Shown here: positions 45,503 through 57,128 of the stretch, piece by piece
How positions within the stretch are numbered: the first letter of the stretch is position 1
Layout of the letters: each line of letters begins with the position of its first letter
From: Mycobacterium asiaticum
GTDB lineage: Bacteria > Actinomycetota > Actinomycetes > Mycobacteriales > Mycobacteriaceae
NCBI RefSeq assembly: GCF_001668675.1
Contig: NZ_LZKQ01000045.1
Location: 1-64,000, forward strand
Reading direction: 5' to 3'
DNA: 64,000 bases
Notes under the pieces: generated by a model
The model's input: only the letters and a program-made list of their open reading frames with translations
The model's database searches: none
What the model was told of the DNA's origin: nothing
Program-made: the position numbers and the translations under genes

Positions 45503-47458
45503 GTGCCAGATCCCGCTTCATACCGTCCCGCGCCCGGGTCCATCCCGGTCGAGCCGGGCGTGTACCGGTTCCGGGATACGCATGGCCGCGTCATCTATGT
45601 CGGCAAGGCCAAGAGCCTGCGCAGCCGCCTGACGTCGTACTTCGCCGACATCTCGAGCCTGCATCCACGGACCCGGCAGATGGTGACCACCGCCGCCAAG
45701 GTGGAGTGGACGGTGGTCAACACCGAGGTCGAGGCGCTGCAGCTGGAGTACAACTGGATCAAGGAATTCGATCCGCGCTTCAACGTCCGTTACCGCGACG
45801 ACAAGTCGTACCCGGTGCTGGCGGTCACCCTCAACGAAGAATTCCCCCGGCTCATGGTGTATCGCGGGCCGCGGCGTAAGGGAGTGCGGTATTTCGGGCC
45901 CTACTCGCACGCCTGGGCGATCCGGGAGACGCTGGACCTGCTCACCCGGGTGTTCCCCGCGCGCACCTGTTCGGCCGGAGTGTTCAAGCGGCACAACCAG
46001 ATCGACCGTCCCTGCCTGCTGGGTTACATCGACAAGTGCTCGGCGCCCTGTGTGGGCCGGGTGAGCGCGGACCAACACCGGCAGATCGTGATGGACTTCT
46101 GCGACTTCCTGTCCGGCAAGACCGACCGGTACGCCCGCGAACTGGAACAGCAGATGCACGCGGCCTCCGATCAACTCGACTTCGAGCGCGCGGCCCGGCT
46201 GCGCGACGACCTGGGCGCGCTCAAGCGAGCCATGGAGAAGCAGGCCGTGGTGTTCGGCGACGGCACCGACGCCGACGTGGTGGCCTTCGCCGATGACGAG
46301 CTGGAGGCCGCGGTGCAGGTCTTCCACGTCCGCGGCGGCCGGGTTCGAGGTCAGCGCGGCTGGATCGTGGAGAAATCCGCCGACCCCGGCGATACCGGGG
46401 CCGAGCAGTTGGTCGAGCAGTTCCTCACCCAGTTCTACGGGGAGCAGGCCGAATTGGGCGGCGCGGCAGACGAATCGGTCAACCCGGTGCCGCGCGACGT
46501 GCTGGTGCCGTGCCTGCCGTCCAATCACGACGAGCTGGCCAGCTGGCTGTCCGGGCTGCGCGGCGCCAAGGTCTCACTGCGGGTGCCGCGCCGTGGCGAC
46601 AAGCGTGCGCTGGCCGAGACCGTGCAACGCAACGCCAAAGAGGCACTGCAGCAACACAAGTTGAAGCGTGCCGGCGACTTCAACGCCAGATCGGCTGCCC
46701 TGCAGAACATCCAGGAAGCGCTGGGCTTGGCCGAGGCCCCGCTGCGTATCGAGTGTGTCGACATCAGCCATGTGCAGGGCACCGACGTCGTCGGCTCCCT
46801 GGTGGTCTTCGAGGACGGCCTGCCACGCAAGTCGGACTACCGGCACTTCGGCATCCGGGAGGCCGCGGGCCAGGGGCGCTCGGACGACGTGGCCTCGATC
46901 GCCGAAGTCACCCGGCGCCGGTTCTGGCGGCACCTCAACGAGCAGAAGGGCCCTAATCTGCTGACCGCAGAGGGTAAGTCGCGCCGGTTCGCTTATCCGC
47001 CCAACCTGTACGTCGTCGACGGCGGGGCGCCGCAGGTCAACGCGGCCAGCGCGGTGCTGGAAGAGTTGGGCATCACCGACGTCGCGGTGATCGGGCTGGC
47101 CAAGCGGCTGGAAGAGATCTGGGTGCCCTCGGAGCCGGACCCGATCATCATGCCGCGCAACAGCGAAGGTCTCTACCTGCTGCAGCGGGTCCGCGACGAG
47201 GCGCACCGGTTCGCGATCGCCTACCATCGCAGCAAACGATCCAAGCGGATGACGGCATCGGCGCTGGACTCCGTGCCCGGATTGGGCGAGCACCGCCGCA
47301 AGGCACTGGTCACCCACTTCGGGTCGATTGCCCGCCTCAAGGAGGCAACCGTCGACCAGATCACCGCCGTACCCGGTATCGGCGTGGCAACCGCAACCGC
47401 CGTCCTGGAGGCCCTTGCACCGACACCGCAACCGGACCCAGCGGGAGCCGAGGAATGA
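45503..47458 (+). CDS. uvrC: Excinuclease ABC subunit C
   Basis: A 651-residue nucleotide-excision-repair nuclease. An N-terminal GIY-YIG domain ([21 protein letters not shown]) makes the 3' cut; the UVR helix pair ([20 protein letters not shown]) binds UvrB; an RNase H-like domain ([17 protein letters not shown]) makes the 5' cut; C-terminal helix-hairpin-helix motifs ([36 protein letters not shown]) bind DNA. Leaderless GTG start predicted. ATGA overlap with rapZ. Confidence 0.96.
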   Translation: MPDPASYRPAPGSIPVEPGVYRFRDTHGRVIYVGKAKSLRSRLTSYFADISSLHPRTRQMVTTAAKVEWTVVNTEVEALQLEYNWIKEFDPRFNVRYRDDKSYPVLAVTLNEEFPRLMVYRGPRRKGVRYFGPYSHAWAIRETLDLLTRVFPARTCSAGVFKRHNQIDRPCLLGYIDKCSAPCVGRVSADQHRQIVMDFCDFLSGKTDRYARELEQQMHAASDQLDFERAARLRDDLGALKRAMEKQAVVFGDGTDADVVAFADDELEAAVQVFHVRGGRVRGQRGWIVEKSADPGDTGAEQLVEQFLTQFYGEQAELGGAADESVNPVPRDVLVPCLPSNHDELASWLSGLRGAKVSLRVPRRGDKRALAETVQRNAKEALQQHKLKRAGDFNARSAALQNIQEALGLAEAPLRIECVDISHVQGTDVVGSLVVFEDGLPRKSDYRHFGIREAAGQGRSDDVASIAEVTRRRFWRHLNEQKGPNLLTAEGKSRRFAYPPNLYVVDGGAPQVNAASAVLEELGITDVAVIGLAKRLEEIWVPSEPDPIIMPRNSEGLYLLQRVRDEAHRFAIAYHRSKRSKRMTASALDSVPGLGEHRRKALVTHFGSIARLKEATVDQITAVPGIGVATATAVLEALAPTPQPDPAGAEE

Positions 47459-48339
47459 CGAACGAGGACGTCCCGGCCGGCATCGACGTCGTCCTGGTGA
47501 CCGGTCTGTCCGGTGCCGGACGCGGTACCGCCGCCAAGGTGCTCGAGGACCTCGGTTGGTATGTGGCCGACAACCTGCCGCCCCAATTGATCACGCGCAT
47601 GGTCGATTTCGGGTTGGCGGCGGGCTCGCGGATCACCCAGCTCGCGGTGGTGATGGATGTGCGGTCACGCGGGTTCACCGGAGATCTGGACGAGGTGCGC
47701 AACGAACTTGCCACCCGCAACATCCGGCCTCGCGTGGTGTTCATGGAGGCATCCGACGACATGCTGGTGCGCCGCTACGAACAGAACCGGCGCAGCCACC
47801 CGCTACAGGGCGAGCAGACCCTGGCCGAAGGCATCGCGGCCGAACGCCGGATGCTCGCCCAGGTGCGGGCCACCGCGGACCTGATCATCGACACCTCGAC
47901 CCTGTCGGTGCGGGGGCTTCGGGAAAGCATCGAGCGGGCCTTCGGCAGCACCGGCGGCGCGACCACCAGCGTCACCGTCGAGTCGTTCGGGTTCAAGTAC
48001 GGGCTGCCGATGGACGCCGACATGGTGATGGACGTCCGCTTCCTGCCCAACCCGCACTGGGTCGACGAACTGCGGCCGCTGACCGGCCAGCACGGGCCGG
48101 TGCGCGACTATGTCCTGCGCCAGCCCGGCGCGGCCGAGTTCCTCGAGACCTACCATCGATTGCTGTCGCTGGTGGTCGAGGGCTACCGGCGGGAGGGGAA
48201 GCGGTATATGACGGTCGCCATCGGGTGCACCGGGGGTAAGCACCGCAGCGTGGCGATCGCGGAAGCATTGATGGCGCTGCTGCGATCCGATCCCCAGCTG
48301 ACGGTCCGGGCACTGCACCGGGATCTGGGTCGCGAATGA
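47455..48339 (+). CDS. rapZ: RapZ-family nucleotide-binding protein with altered Walker A
   Basis: A 294-residue RapZ/YvcJ homologue (Rv1421-like). The usual GLSGAGKS P-loop reads [20 protein letters not shown]: the Lys is Arg and the Ser is Gly. I recall the same change in M. tuberculosis, so it is not a local error. The C-terminal RNA/ligand domain has [24 protein letters not shown] and [10 protein letters not shown]. It is the middle of the conserved uvrC-rapZ-yvcK-whiA operon, all overlapping by ATGA. Confidence 0.93.
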   Translation: MTNEDVPAGIDVVLVTGLSGAGRGTAAKVLEDLGWYVADNLPPQLITRMVDFGLAAGSRITQLAVVMDVRSRGFTGDLDEVRNELATRNIRPRVVFMEASDDMLVRRYEQNRRSHPLQGEQTLAEGIAAERRMLAQVRATADLIIDTSTLSVRGLRESIERAFGSTGGATTSVTVESFGFKYGLPMDADMVMDVRFLPNPHWVDELRPLTGQHGPVRDYVLRQPGAAEFLETYHRLLSLVVEGYRREGKRYMTVAIGCTGGKHRSVAIAEALMALLRSDPQLTVRALHRDLGRE

Positions 48340-49412
48340 GCTCCCCGGTAAGCCAGAGCATCGTCGCGCTGGGCGGCGGACACGGCCTGTACGCGACGCT
48401 GTCGGCCGCCCGCCGGTTGACGCCCTACGTCACTGCGGTCGTGACGGTCGCCGACGACGGCGGCTCATCGGGCCGGTTGCGCAGCGAATTGGACGTGGTG
48501 CCGCCCGGAGATCTGCGGATGGCGTTGGCGGCGTTGGCATCCGACAGTCCGTACGGGCGGTTGTGGGCGACGATCCTGCAGCACCGCTTCGGTGGCAACG
48601 GCGCCCTGGCCGGGCATCCGATCGGCAACCTGCTGCTGGCGGGCCTGTCCGAGGTGCTGGCCGATCCGGTCGCTGCCCTGGACGAGATCGGACGCATCCT
48701 CGGCGTCAAGGGCCGGGTGCTGCCGATGTGCCCGATCGCGTTGCAGATCGAGGCCGACGTCTCCGGTCTAGAGTCGGATCCGCGGATGTTCCGGCTGATC
48801 CGCGGCCAGGTGGCCATCGCGTCCACCCCCGGCAAAGTGCGGCGGGTGCGGCTGCTGCCGGCCGACCCACCGGCCACCCGGCAGGCCGTCGACGCGATCC
48901 TGTCCGCCGACCTGGTGGTCCTGGGTCCCGGCTCGTGGTTCACCAGCGTGATTCCCCACGTCCTGGTACCCGGACTGGTCGAGGCGCTGCGGGCCACCGC
49001 CGCCCGCAAGGCGCTGGTGCTCAATCTGGTGGCCGAACCGGGGGAGACGGCGGGTTTCTCGGTCGAACGCCATCTGCACGTGCTGGCCCAGCACGCCCCG
49101 GGGTTCGCCGTCGACGACATCATCATCGACGCCGAACGGGTGCCCAGTGATCGGGAACGGGACCAACTGCGGCGCACCGCAACCCTGCTACAGGCCGAGG
49201 TCCACTTCGCCGATGTGGCCCGACCTGGTACACCTTTACATGACCCGGGCAAGCTGGCGGCAGTCCTGGAGGCGGTGCGGGTGCGCGGCGGCAGCCCGGC
49301 GGTGCCCCCGGTCACTGCCACCGGAGAGATGCCGATCGACGGTGGGCGTCAAGAGACTGGCGTGCAGGGAGCGGGCGGCAACGGACCGAGGGGTGACGAC
49401 GCGTGGCGATGA
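48336..49412 (+). CDS. yvcK: YvcK/CuvA-family gluconeogenesis and cell-wall factor
   Basis: A 358-residue protein (Rv1422/CuvA-like) with the UDP-sugar-binding start [20 protein letters not shown] and [16 protein letters not shown], then [12 protein letters not shown] and [17 protein letters not shown]. CuvA links nutrient use and cell-wall growth in mycobacteria. A Gly-rich C-terminal tail of about 45 residues is poorly conserved in type. ATGA overlaps on both sides. Confidence 0.92.
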   Translation: MSSPVSQSIVALGGGHGLYATLSAARRLTPYVTAVVTVADDGGSSGRLRSELDVVPPGDLRMALAALASDSPYGRLWATILQHRFGGNGALAGHPIGNLLLAGLSEVLADPVAALDEIGRILGVKGRVLPMCPIALQIEADVSGLESDPRMFRLIRGQVAIASTPGKVRRVRLLPADPPATRQAVDAILSADLVVLGPGSWFTSVIPHVLVPGLVEALRATAARKALVLNLVAEPGETAGFSVERHLHVLAQHAPGFAVDDIIIDAERVPSDRERDQLRRTATLLQAEVHFADVARPGTPLHDPGKLAAVLEAVRVRGGSPAVPPVTATGEMPIDGGRQETGVQGAGGNGPRGDDAWR

Positions 49413-50386
49413 CGACCGAAGTCAAGGACGAGCTGAGCCGTCTGGTAGTCAAGTCGGTCAGCGCGCGACGCGCGGAAGTCACCTCCCTGCTGAGGTTCGC
49501 CGGCGGATTGCACATCGTGGCCGGCCGCGTGGTCGTCGAGGCTGAGGTGGATCTCGGCAGCATCGCGCGTCGGCTGCGCAAGGACATCTTCGACCTGTAT
49601 GGCTACAACGCGGTGGTGCATGTGTTGTCGGCCAGCGGGATTCGCAAGAACACCCGTTACGTGCTGCGGGTCGCCAGCGACGGTGAGGCGCTGGCACGTC
49701 AGACCGGGCTGCTCGACATGCGCGGCCGTCCGGTGCGCGGGCTGCCGGCCCAGGTCGTCGGCGGCAGCATCGCCGACGCCGAGGCCGCCTGGCGCGGAGC
49801 ATTTCTGGCACACGGCTCGTTGACCGAACCGGGTCGCTCCTCGGCGCTGGAAGTCAGCTGCCCGGGGCCGGAGGCCGCGCTCGCGCTGGTCGGTGCCGCA
49901 CGTCGGCTCGGCGTCAGCGCCAAGGCCCGCGAAGTGCGGGGCGCCGACCGCGTGGTGGTGCGCGACGGCGAGGCGATCGGTGCCCTCCTGACCAGGATGG
50001 GCGCTCAGGACACCCGGTTGATCTGGGAGGAGCGCCGGCTGCGCCGCGAGGTCCGGGCCACCGCCAATCGGCTGGCGAATTTCGACGACGCCAACCTGCG
50101 CCGTTCGGCCCGCGCGGCGGTGGCCGCGGCGGCACGGGTGGAGCGGGCGCTGGAGATTCTGGGCGACACCGTTCCCGAGCATCTGGCCTCGGCCGGCCGG
50201 CTGCGGGTCGAGCACCGGCAGGCATCGCTCGAGGAACTCGGCCGACTGGCCGATCCGCCGATGACGAAAGACGCTGTGGCGGGCCGCATTCGCCGACTGC
50301 TGTCAATGGCCGACCGCAAGGCGAAGGTCGACGGCATCCCCGACACGGAGTCGGCGGTGACTCCGGACCTGCTCGAGGACGCCTGA
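49409..50386 (+). CDS. whiA: WhiA-family transcriptional regulator
   Basis: A 325-residue DNA-binding protein with an LAGLIDADG-like N-terminal domain ([24 protein letters not shown]) and a C-terminal sigma-like helix-turn-helix ([30 protein letters not shown]). ATG 49409 gives the normal length and ATGA overlap; GTG 49403 would add two residues. In Streptomyces WhiA controls sporulation division; in mycobacteria it is thought to control division-related genes. Confidence 0.94.
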   Translation: MTTEVKDELSRLVVKSVSARRAEVTSLLRFAGGLHIVAGRVVVEAEVDLGSIARRLRKDIFDLYGYNAVVHVLSASGIRKNTRYVLRVASDGEALARQTGLLDMRGRPVRGLPAQVVGGSIADAEAAWRGAFLAHGSLTEPGRSSALEVSCPGPEAALALVGAARRLGVSAKAREVRGADRVVVRDGEAIGALLTRMGAQDTRLIWEERRLRREVRATANRLANFDDANLRRSARAAVAAAARVERALEILGDTVPEHLASAGRLRVEHRQASLEELGRLADPPMTKDAVAGRIRRLLSMADRKAKVDGIPDTESAVTPDLLEDA

Positions 50387-50501
50387 GTTTCGCCCGCTGC
50401 GGGGTCGCGAGCCGAACCTGGCTGCGATTTCGGGTGCCTGATTTCGCCGTGTCGTTCGACTCGCGGCCAAGACTGGGTGGCTTCGCCGGGTGGACGAGCG
50501 C

Positions 50502-50507
50502 TACGGT
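50502..50507 (+). promoter_or_regulatory. -10 box of the WS/DGAT-like gene (TACGGT)
   Basis: TACGGT, six bases (CGGGGG), then ATG 50514: leaderless start predicted. Confidence 0.55.
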
Positions 50508-50513
50508 CGGGGG

Positions 50514-51902
50514 ATGAAACGGCTCTCGAGTGTTGACGCGGCGTTTTGGTCGGCCGAAACCGCAGGCTGGCATATGCACGTCGGTGCGCTGGCGATTTGC
50601 GATCCCAGCGACGCGCCCGACTACAGCTTCCAGCGACTGCGTGAATTGCTGATCGAGCGGCTACCGGAGATCCCGCAACTGCGCTGGAAGGTCACCGGGG
50701 CGCCGCTCGGCCTGGACCGGCCGTGGTTCGTCGAGGACGACGAACTCGACATCGACTTCCACGTCCGCCGCATCGGTGTGCCGGCTCCCGGCGGCCGGCG
50801 CGAGGTCGACGAACTCGTCGGCCGGCTGATGTCCTACAAGCTGGACCGCTCCCGGCCGCTGTGGGAACTGTGGGTCATCGAGGGCGTCAAAGGCGGACGC
50901 GTCGCCACCCTGACCAAGATGCACCACGCCATCGTCGATGGTGTCTCCGGTGCCGGGCTGGGTGAGATCCTGCTGGACATCACGCCCGAACCGCGGCCGC
51001 CCCAGAAGGAAACGGTCGGCTTCGTCGGGTTCACCATCCCGGGGCTCGAGCGGCGCGCGCTCGGCGCCCTGATCAACGTCGGCATCATGACCCCGTTCCG
51101 CATCGCCCGGTTGTTGGAACAGACGGTGCGGCAGCAGATCGCGGCGCTGGGCGTCACCAGGCCGTCGCGTTATTTCGACGCCCCCAAGACCCGGTTCAAC
51201 GCGCCGGTGTCGCCGCACCGGCGGATCACCGGCACCCGCGTCGAGCTGGAGCGGGCCAAAAAGGTCAAGGACGCCTTCGGGGTCAAGCTCAACGACGTGG
51301 TGCTGGCGCTGGTGGCCGGTGCGGCTCGCGAATACCTGGAAAAGCACGACGAACTGCCCTACAAGCCGCTGATCGCGCAGATTCCGGTGTCCACCCGCAC
51401 CGATGACAACCAATCGGATGTCGGCAACCAGATCAGCTCGATGACGGCGTCACTGGCGACCGACATCGACGACCCGGCCGAACGGCTGCGGGCGATTCAC
51501 AAGAGCACGCAGAACGCGAAGGAAATGGCCAAGGCCCTCTCGGCGCACCAGATCATGGGGCTCACCGAGACGACGCCGCCCGGGCTGCTGCAACTGGCCG
51601 CCCGCGCGTACACCGCCAGCGGCCTGTCGCGCAACCTGGCACCGATCAACCTGGTCGTCTCCAACGTGCCCGGTCCGCCGATGCCGCTGTATATGGCCGG
51701 CGCCAAACTCGAATCGCTGGTGCCGCTCGGACCGCCGGTGATGGACGTCGCCCTGAACATCACCTGCTTCTCCTACCAGGGATACCTGGATTTCGGGTTT
51801 GTCACGACACCGGAAGTGGCCAACGACATCGACGAGATGGCCAAGGCGATCGAGCCCGCGCTGGCCGAGCTGGAGCGCGCGGCCGAGAAGTTGGACGACT
51901 AA
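50514..51902 (+). CDS. WS/DGAT-type acyltransferase (Rv1425-like)
   Basis: A 462-residue wax ester synthase/diacylglycerol acyltransferase homologue making storage lipids. The catalytic HHxxxDG is [11 protein letters not shown]; the second family motif is [16 protein letters not shown] 50514 ([12 protein letters not shown]) is preferred to GTG 50490 from family N-termini and the -10 spacing. Its stop overlaps the stop of the convergent lipO by 4 bases. It stands with lipO, fadD12 and an acyltransferase, a lipid-handling set. Confidence 0.92.
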   Translation: MKRLSSVDAAFWSAETAGWHMHVGALAICDPSDAPDYSFQRLRELLIERLPEIPQLRWKVTGAPLGLDRPWFVEDDELDIDFHVRRIGVPAPGGRREVDELVGRLMSYKLDRSRPLWELWVIEGVKGGRVATLTKMHHAIVDGVSGAGLGEILLDITPEPRPPQKETVGFVGFTIPGLERRALGALINVGIMTPFRIARLLEQTVRQQIAALGVTRPSRYFDAPKTRFNAPVSPHRRITGTRVELERAKKVKDAFGVKLNDVVLALVAGAAREYLEKHDELPYKPLIAQIPVSTRTDDNQSDVGNQISSMTASLATDIDDPAERLRAIHKSTQNAKEMAKALSAHQIMGLTETTPPGLLQLAARAYTASGLSRNLAPINLVVSNVPGPPMPLYMAGAKLESLVPLGPPVMDVALNITCFSYQGYLDFGFVTTPEVANDIDEMAKAIEPALAELERAAEKLDD

Positions 51903-53188
51903 CCGACCTGACCGTTGGCTGACGGCGGATTCGTCACGTACACCCAGGACAGAAATCGGGCGACCGCGTCGGCGGCCTTGTGCGCCCGCGGCGAGCCGAA
52001 GATGTCGAATGCGTGCTGGGCGTTGGGCAACTCGGCGTAGGCCACCGGCGATTTCGATACCGCGCGCAGCTCCTCGACGAACTCCTGTGCCTCTTGGACC
52101 GGGATCAGTGAGTCGTCGGTCCCATGTAGGACGAAAAACGGTGGCGCGTCGGGCTTCACATAGCGGATCGGTGACGCGTCGACATAGATGTCGCGGTGCG
52201 TGCTGAATTTCTTTTTGACAACCAGCTTTTCGAGGATCTCGACGAATGCCGCGCGCCCCGGCGCGTCGGTGGAGAACCAGTCGTAGCGGCCGTAGAACGG
52301 CACCGCCGCCACCACCGATGTGTCGGCATCCTCGAAGCCGGGCTGGAACTTGGGGTCGTTCTCGGTCAGCGCCGCCAGCGCGGTCAGGTGACCGCCGGCC
52401 GAACCCCCGCTGATCGCAACGAAATTCGGGTCCCCGCCGTAGGCCGCGATGTTCTCCTTGACCCAGGCGAGCGCCCGCTTGACGTCCACGATGTGGTCGG
52501 GCCAGGTGTGCACCGGCGACACCCGGTAGTTCATCGACACGCACACCCAGCCCCGCGATACCAGTTGCGACATCAGGGGATAGGCCTGCGGGCGGCGCCA
52601 TCCGATCATCCAGGCGCCGCCCGGCACCTGCAGCAGGACCGGTGCCTTGCCGTCGCGCTCCAGGTCGCGGCGCCGCCAGATGTCCGCCAGATTGGACCGC
52701 CCGTGCGGGCCGTAGCGGACGATGTTCTCCTTGTCGACGAACCGGCGTCGCGCCATGGTGGTGCGCAACGGCGGATTGCGCCGGCCGGTCTGAGTGGGTT
52801 GTGTCGGCAGGGCGGCGAGCTCTTCGGCGTAGTCGGGACCCAGCTGATCGGAAAGGGCGGCTTCCAGGACCGGCCCCGGGGTGACCAGTCCGCGGTACCC
52901 GATCACTCCGAGCATCGCCCAGGACGCGGCCGTCAGTGCCAGCGCCACTTTGCCTTTGGGCCCGGCGAAATCCCCGCGCCGGCCACGCCGCAGCGCGTCC
53001 AGCGCCGAGGCGGCGCCGTAGATCAGCGGCACTTCCGATGCCGGCCAGCCGAACCAGAACACCGTGGGGGAGGCGTACGGGTTACGGGTGAGTGGCCGTA
53101 ATCCGTTGGCGGCGTTGACAACCTCTACCGCGGCGCGGGTCAGCGGCCGGGGCCGACGCAGTTCGCGCAATACCCGTCGGACGTTCAT
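51899..53188 (-). CDS. lipO: Alpha/beta hydrolase LipO
   Basis: A 429-residue esterase-like protein. An N-terminal region of about 130 residues with one or two hydrophobic segments ([20 protein letters not shown]) precedes the hydrolase domain: [10 protein letters not shown] oxyanion region, nucleophile elbow ISGGSAGGH, and C-terminal GTDDSLIPV and NAQHAFD with Asp and His. ATGA overlap with fadD12. Confidence 0.9.
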   Translation of the reverse strand: MNVRRVLRELRRPRPLTRAAVEVVNAANGLRPLTRNPYASPTVFWFGWPASEVPLIYGAASALDALRRGRRGDFAGPKGKVALALTAASWAMLGVIGYRGLVTPGPVLEAALSDQLGPDYAEELAALPTQPTQTGRRNPPLRTTMARRRFVDKENIVRYGPHGRSNLADIWRRRDLERDGKAPVLLQVPGGAWMIGWRRPQAYPLMSQLVSRGWVCVSMNYRVSPVHTWPDHIVDVKRALAWVKENIAAYGGDPNFVAISGGSAGGHLTALAALTENDPKFQPGFEDADTSVVAAVPFYGRYDWFSTDAPGRAAFVEILEKLVVKKKFSTHRDIYVDASPIRYVKPDAPPFFVLHGTDDSLIPVQEAQEFVEELRAVSKSPVAYAELPNAQHAFDIFGSPRAHKAADAVARFLSWVYVTNPPSANGQVG

Positions 53189-54807
53189 GAACCACTCACC
53201 CGGGCTTTCAGCTCGTTGCGCAGGATCTTGCCGGTGCTGCCGCGGGGCAGCTCGTCTAGCACCGTGATCGAGCGGGGGACCTTGTAGTTGGCGAGGTTTT
53301 CGCGGACGTGCTGCTTCAACGTTTCCTCGGTGGCCGAGGCGCCGGATTCCAGCACCACGAACGCTGCCAATCGTTGACCGTACTGCTCGTCGTCGACACC
53401 GATCACCGACGCCTCGGCAACCTCGGGATGACTCGCGAGGGTCTTCTCCACTTCGATCGGATAGATGTTCTCCCCGCCGGAGACGATCATCTCGTCGTCC
53501 CGGCCGACCACGAACAGTCGGCCGTTCTCGTCGAGGTAGCCGACATCCCCGGACGACATGAAACCGGCGTGGAAATCCTTTGTCTTGCCGGATGTATACC
53601 CGTCGAACTGCGTGTCGTTACGGACATAGATCGTGCCGACCTCGCCGGTTGGCAGTTCGTTGAAATCCGAGTCCAGGATGCGGACTTCGGTTCCGCCCGC
53701 AGGACGGCCGGCGGTGTCGGGGGCCGCACGCAGATCCTCGGGCGTGGCCGTCGCAATCATGCCGGCCTCGGTGGCGTTGTAGTTGTTGTAGATGACATCG
53801 CCGAACTGATCCATGAAGGCGATCACCACGTCCGGCCGCATCCGCGACCCCGAGGCGGCGGCGAACCGCAATGACCTTCCGCTGTAACGGTTGCGGACCT
53901 CGTCGGGCAGCTCCATGATTCGGTCGAACATCACCGGCACCACCGCAAGGCCGGTGGCCTGGTGACGGTCGATGAGCTCCAGCGTCGCTTCCGGGTCGAA
54001 CTTGCGCCGGGTCACGATCGTGCACGCCATCGACGCGGCGAAGATCAACTGCGAGAACCCCCACGCGTGGAACATGGGCGCCACAATCACGACGGTCTCC
54101 TCGGTGCGCCACGGGGTGCGGTCCAGGATCGCCTTCAGCGTGCCCAGCCCGGCGCCGCCGCCAGACTGCTTGGCGCCCTTGGGGCTTCCGGTAGTGCCGG
54201 AGGTGAGCAGGATCATCTTGCCCTTGTTGCCGGTGCGCTCGGGACGCTGCCCGGCATGATCGGCGATGAGCTTCTCCACCGTCAGGCCTTGCGGCTCGTC
54301 GGCCCAGGCCAGAATGCGGGTGGCGTCGGACCGGTCGGTCATCGCGCGGTCGACCGTCGCGGTGAATTCCTCGTCGTAGATGACCGCGTCGACGCCTTCG
54401 CGGTTGACCACATCGGCCATCGCCGGACCGGCGAAGGACGTGTTGAGCAGCACCACATCGGAGCCGATGCGGTTGGAGGCCACCAGCGATTCGACAAAGC
54501 CGCGGTGGTTGCGGCACATGATGCCAATGACTTTCGGTTGCCCGGTCGGCAACTTCTGCAGGGCCGTGGCCAGTGCGTTGATTCGTTCGTCCAGCTGCCG
54601 CCAAGTCAGGGTGCCGAGCTCGTCTATCAAGGCCGGACGGTCCGGGCAGCGTTGGGCTGCTCCGGCGAAACCGACCGTCATCGCCATTCCCTCGCGGCGC
54701 ATCGCCGCGGCCATCTTGACGTAGCGGTCGGGCCGCATGGGTGCGATCACCCGGGCGCGCCGGAACGTGTCGATGATGCCGAGGGCTTGTTCGAATCGAG
54801 ATGCCAT
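53185..54807 (-). CDS. fadD12: Fatty-acid-CoA ligase FadD12
   Basis: A 540-residue ANL-superfamily acyl-CoA synthetase. P-loop LLTSGTTGSPKGAK, A5-like YNNYNATEAGM, SSGDVGYLDENGRLFVVGRDDEM hinge and C-terminal catalytic Lys in GSTGKILRNEL. It activates a fatty acid, probably for the acyltransferase genes on both sides. It follows the Rv1428c-like gene by 3 bases and is coupled to lipO. Confidence 0.92.
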   Translation of the reverse strand: MASRFEQALGIIDTFRRARVIAPMRPDRYVKMAAAMRREGMAMTVGFAGAAQRCPDRPALIDELGTLTWRQLDERINALATALQKLPTGQPKVIGIMCRNHRGFVESLVASNRIGSDVVLLNTSFAGPAMADVVNREGVDAVIYDEEFTATVDRAMTDRSDATRILAWADEPQGLTVEKLIADHAGQRPERTGNKGKMILLTSGTTGSPKGAKQSGGGAGLGTLKAILDRTPWRTEETVVIVAPMFHAWGFSQLIFAASMACTIVTRRKFDPEATLELIDRHQATGLAVVPVMFDRIMELPDEVRNRYSGRSLRFAAASGSRMRPDVVIAFMDQFGDVIYNNYNATEAGMIATATPEDLRAAPDTAGRPAGGTEVRILDSDFNELPTGEVGTIYVRNDTQFDGYTSGKTKDFHAGFMSSGDVGYLDENGRLFVVGRDDEMIVSGGENIYPIEVEKTLASHPEVAEASVIGVDDEQYGQRLAAFVVLESGASATEETLKQHVRENLANYKVPRSITVLDELPRGSTGKILRNELKARVSGS

Positions 54808-54810
54808 GGC

Positions 54811-55620
54811 TCAGCCCAGGATCGGGAATCGACGCTTGGCGGCCAGCTTGTTCAGCCCCTCCTGCATGACCGACCGCACGTGCTCGTCGACCTCGTCGAC
54901 GTCGGGGTTTTCGCCGAATTGCGCTTTGATGTCGATCGGTTCCAGCACCTGCATCACGATCTTGGCGGGCAGCGGGAGGTTGGGCGGTATCGCGGCGCTG
55001 AACCCGAACGGGAACCCGAACGACAGGGGCAGGATGTCGCTGCGCACCAGTCGTTTCAGGCCCAGCCGCTGGGCCAGCCAGGTGCCGCGACTCAGGTACA
55101 GCTGGGTCTCCTGGCCGCCGATGCCCACCAGCGGCACGATCGGCACACCCGCTTCGATCGCGGTTCGCACGTACCCCTTGCGGCCGTTGAAATCAATGGT
55201 GTTCTCGGCAGTGGTGGGCCGATAGGCGTCGTAGTCACCGCCGGGGAAGACGACGACCACGCCCCCGGACCGCAGCGCCTGCGCGGCGTTCTCACGATTG
55301 GCCCGGATGTAGCCGGTCTTGCGGAAGAAGTCACCGGTAACACCCATGAAGAGGATGTCGTGGCTCAGCGTCAGGACGGGGCGGTCGAAGCCGAACTTGT
55401 CATAGAAGCCCATGCTGAAGATCGGGACGTCCATCGGGAACTGGCCGCCGGAGTGATTTGCCACCACCAGCGCTCCGCCGTCGGGAAACGAGTCCAGGCC
55501 GTGCACCTCGGCGCGGAAGTACGTCTTGAGGATGGGCCGCATCACGCTGATCAGGCGCTGGGTCAACCCAGGGTCGAACTTGCCGATGTCTCCGACGTCC
55601 AGGCTGTCGCTCTCGCTCAC
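54811..55620 (-). CDS. PlsC/DGAT2-like acyltransferase (Rv1428c-like)
   Basis: A 269-residue lysophospholipid/diacylglycerol acyltransferase-like protein. The acceptor motif is VVANHSGGQFPMD; the FPGGDYDAYRPT segment is the glycerol-phosphate/DAG-type block, followed by GVPIVPLVGIGGQETQLYLS. First gene of a leftward operon with fadD12 and lipO, so acyl activation, transfer and hydrolysis are made together. No clear TM helix. Confidence 0.87.
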   Translation of the reverse strand: MSESDSLDVGDIGKFDPGLTQRLISVMRPILKTYFRAEVHGLDSFPDGGALVVANHSGGQFPMDVPIFSMGFYDKFGFDRPVLTLSHDILFMGVTGDFFRKTGYIRANRENAAQALRSGGVVVVFPGGDYDAYRPTTAENTIDFNGRKGYVRTAIEAGVPIVPLVGIGGQETQLYLSRGTWLAQRLGLKRLVRSDILPLSFGFPFGFSAAIPPNLPLPAKIVMQVLEPIDIKAQFGENPDVDEVDEHVRSVMQEGLNKLAAKRRFPILG

Positions 55621-55784
55621 TGAGGCTCCCTCGGGCTATCCTCGCGGCCCCCTTGCCGTCGAGTCCCTAGATGGTAGCGACCAGCGTTTGCTCGGCGTAA
55701 CAAAGGCGGCACCGAGCAAAGGCCTCCCATTGTTGCGCACGGGGGAGCACAGTTGGGGCAGCACAGCGAAGAAGGGACACGGGA

Positions 55785-57035
55785 ATGACCGGAGTCGGCG
55801 CTCCACCCATTTCGGTGATCGTTCGGCGGATCGACAAATGTCGCGACCAGCTCATCGATGAGTTGTTCGAGAAGATGCGAGTGGAAATCCAGGGGCTCGA
55901 CTACGACGCGCGGATGACTGATCTGTGGCGGGCGAGCCTCACCGAGAACTTCATCGCAGCCATCAACTATCTGGATCGGGATGCGCCCACGGCCCTGCTG
56001 GAGGCACCGCCGGCGGCGTTGGCATACGCTCGCGCGGCCGCGCAGCGCGACGTCCCCCTGGCGCCGCTGGTGCGCGCCCATCGGCTGGGGCTCGCCGCGT
56101 TCCTGGAGGTGGCGATGCGGCACGCGTCGGCGCTGGAGCCCGCGCAGCAAGCGCCCACGATCATCGAGCTGGTCAACCGCTCCGGTCGCCTTACCGACTT
56201 GGTTGCCGACCAGTTGATCGCAGCCTACGAGGCAGAACACGATCTTTGGCTGAGCCGCCGCGGCGGGCTGCAACAGCAATGGATCGGCGAATTGCTCGCC
56301 GGTGCGCCGGTTGACGTTTCGCGCGCCGAGCGGGCGTTGCGTTATCGGTTGGACGTCCGGCACATCGCCGCGGTGGCGTGGGTGCCGCCCACGGTGCCTG
56401 GGGCCGAGGTCGTGGCGTTGTTCGACGGGGTTCGCTCGCTGATCACCGGGGAACTCGGGTCGGCGGTGGATTCATTGATGGTGCCGACCGACGAGCATGA
56501 AGCCAGGCTCTGGTTTGCGCCGGGCCGACCGCTCGACGCCGCGCGGCTGCGTTTTGCGCTCGCGTCGGCGAAGCTTCCGGTGCGCCTGGCGTTCGGTCGG
56601 GTTGAGCAGGGGCTGCACGGCTTCCGTGCATCGATGGAGCAGGCCCAGCGAGCCAAGACGGTGGCCGTCGCCGGATGCGATCGGTTCGGCGACCGGGTCG
56701 TCTTCTACCGCGATCTCGTCCCAATAACCTTGATGGCCAACGATCTAGAGGAACTCCGCCGTTACGTCGGCGATGTCTTGAACGGCCTTGCCGTCGACGA
56801 CGAGCGCGGCGAATGGTTACGTGAGACGCTGCGGCAGTTCCTGTCCCTGAATCGCAGCTACGTTGCCACCGCCCAGGCGATGACGCTGCACCGCAACACG
56901 ATTCAGTACCGTGTCGGGCAGGCAATGGAATTGTCCGGACAGAGCTTCGACGACCCGGACGCGGTGTTCAGGGTGCAGGTGGCGCTAGAGGTGTGCCGGT
57001 GGATGGCTCCGGGGGTGCTGCGCGCGGCCAGGTAG
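55785..57035 (+). CDS. PucR/CdaR-type transcriptional regulator (Rv1429-like)
   Basis: A 416-residue regulator with an N-terminal RsbRD-like helical domain (DKCRDQLIDELFEKMRVEIQ onward, about residues 10-160), a central GGDEF-like fold and a C-terminal PucR helix-turn-helix (SYVATAQAMTLHRNTIQYRVGQAMELSG). The effector is unknown. It is divergent from the acyltransferase/fadD12/lipO operon across 164 bases and is the obvious candidate to control it. ATG with GAAGGGA upstream. Confidence 0.88.
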   Translation: MTGVGAPPISVIVRRIDKCRDQLIDELFEKMRVEIQGLDYDARMTDLWRASLTENFIAAINYLDRDAPTALLEAPPAALAYARAAAQRDVPLAPLVRAHRLGLAAFLEVAMRHASALEPAQQAPTIIELVNRSGRLTDLVADQLIAAYEAEHDLWLSRRGGLQQQWIGELLAGAPVDVSRAERALRYRLDVRHIAAVAWVPPTVPGAEVVALFDGVRSLITGELGSAVDSLMVPTDEHEARLWFAPGRPLDAARLRFALASAKLPVRLAFGRVEQGLHGFRASMEQAQRAKTVAVAGCDRFGDRVVFYRDLVPITLMANDLEELRRYVGDVLNGLAVDDERGEWLRETLRQFLSLNRSYVATAQAMTLHRNTIQYRVGQAMELSGQSFDDPDAVFRVQVALEVCRWMAPGVLRAAR

Positions 57036-57115
57036 CCGCAGTTTTGTGCCGCGCGCACGAACGCGAGCCCAAGCTTCGTTATCCCGGCACCTGGTCGGCA
57101 AACGGCACCCGTCGA

Positions 57116-57121
57116 TATCGT
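57116..57121 (+). promoter_or_regulatory. -10 box of the small gene at 57129 (TATCGT)
   Basis: TATCGT, seven bases, then ATG 57129; predicts a leaderless mRNA. Confidence 0.45.
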
Positions 57122-57128
57122 GCTGGGC

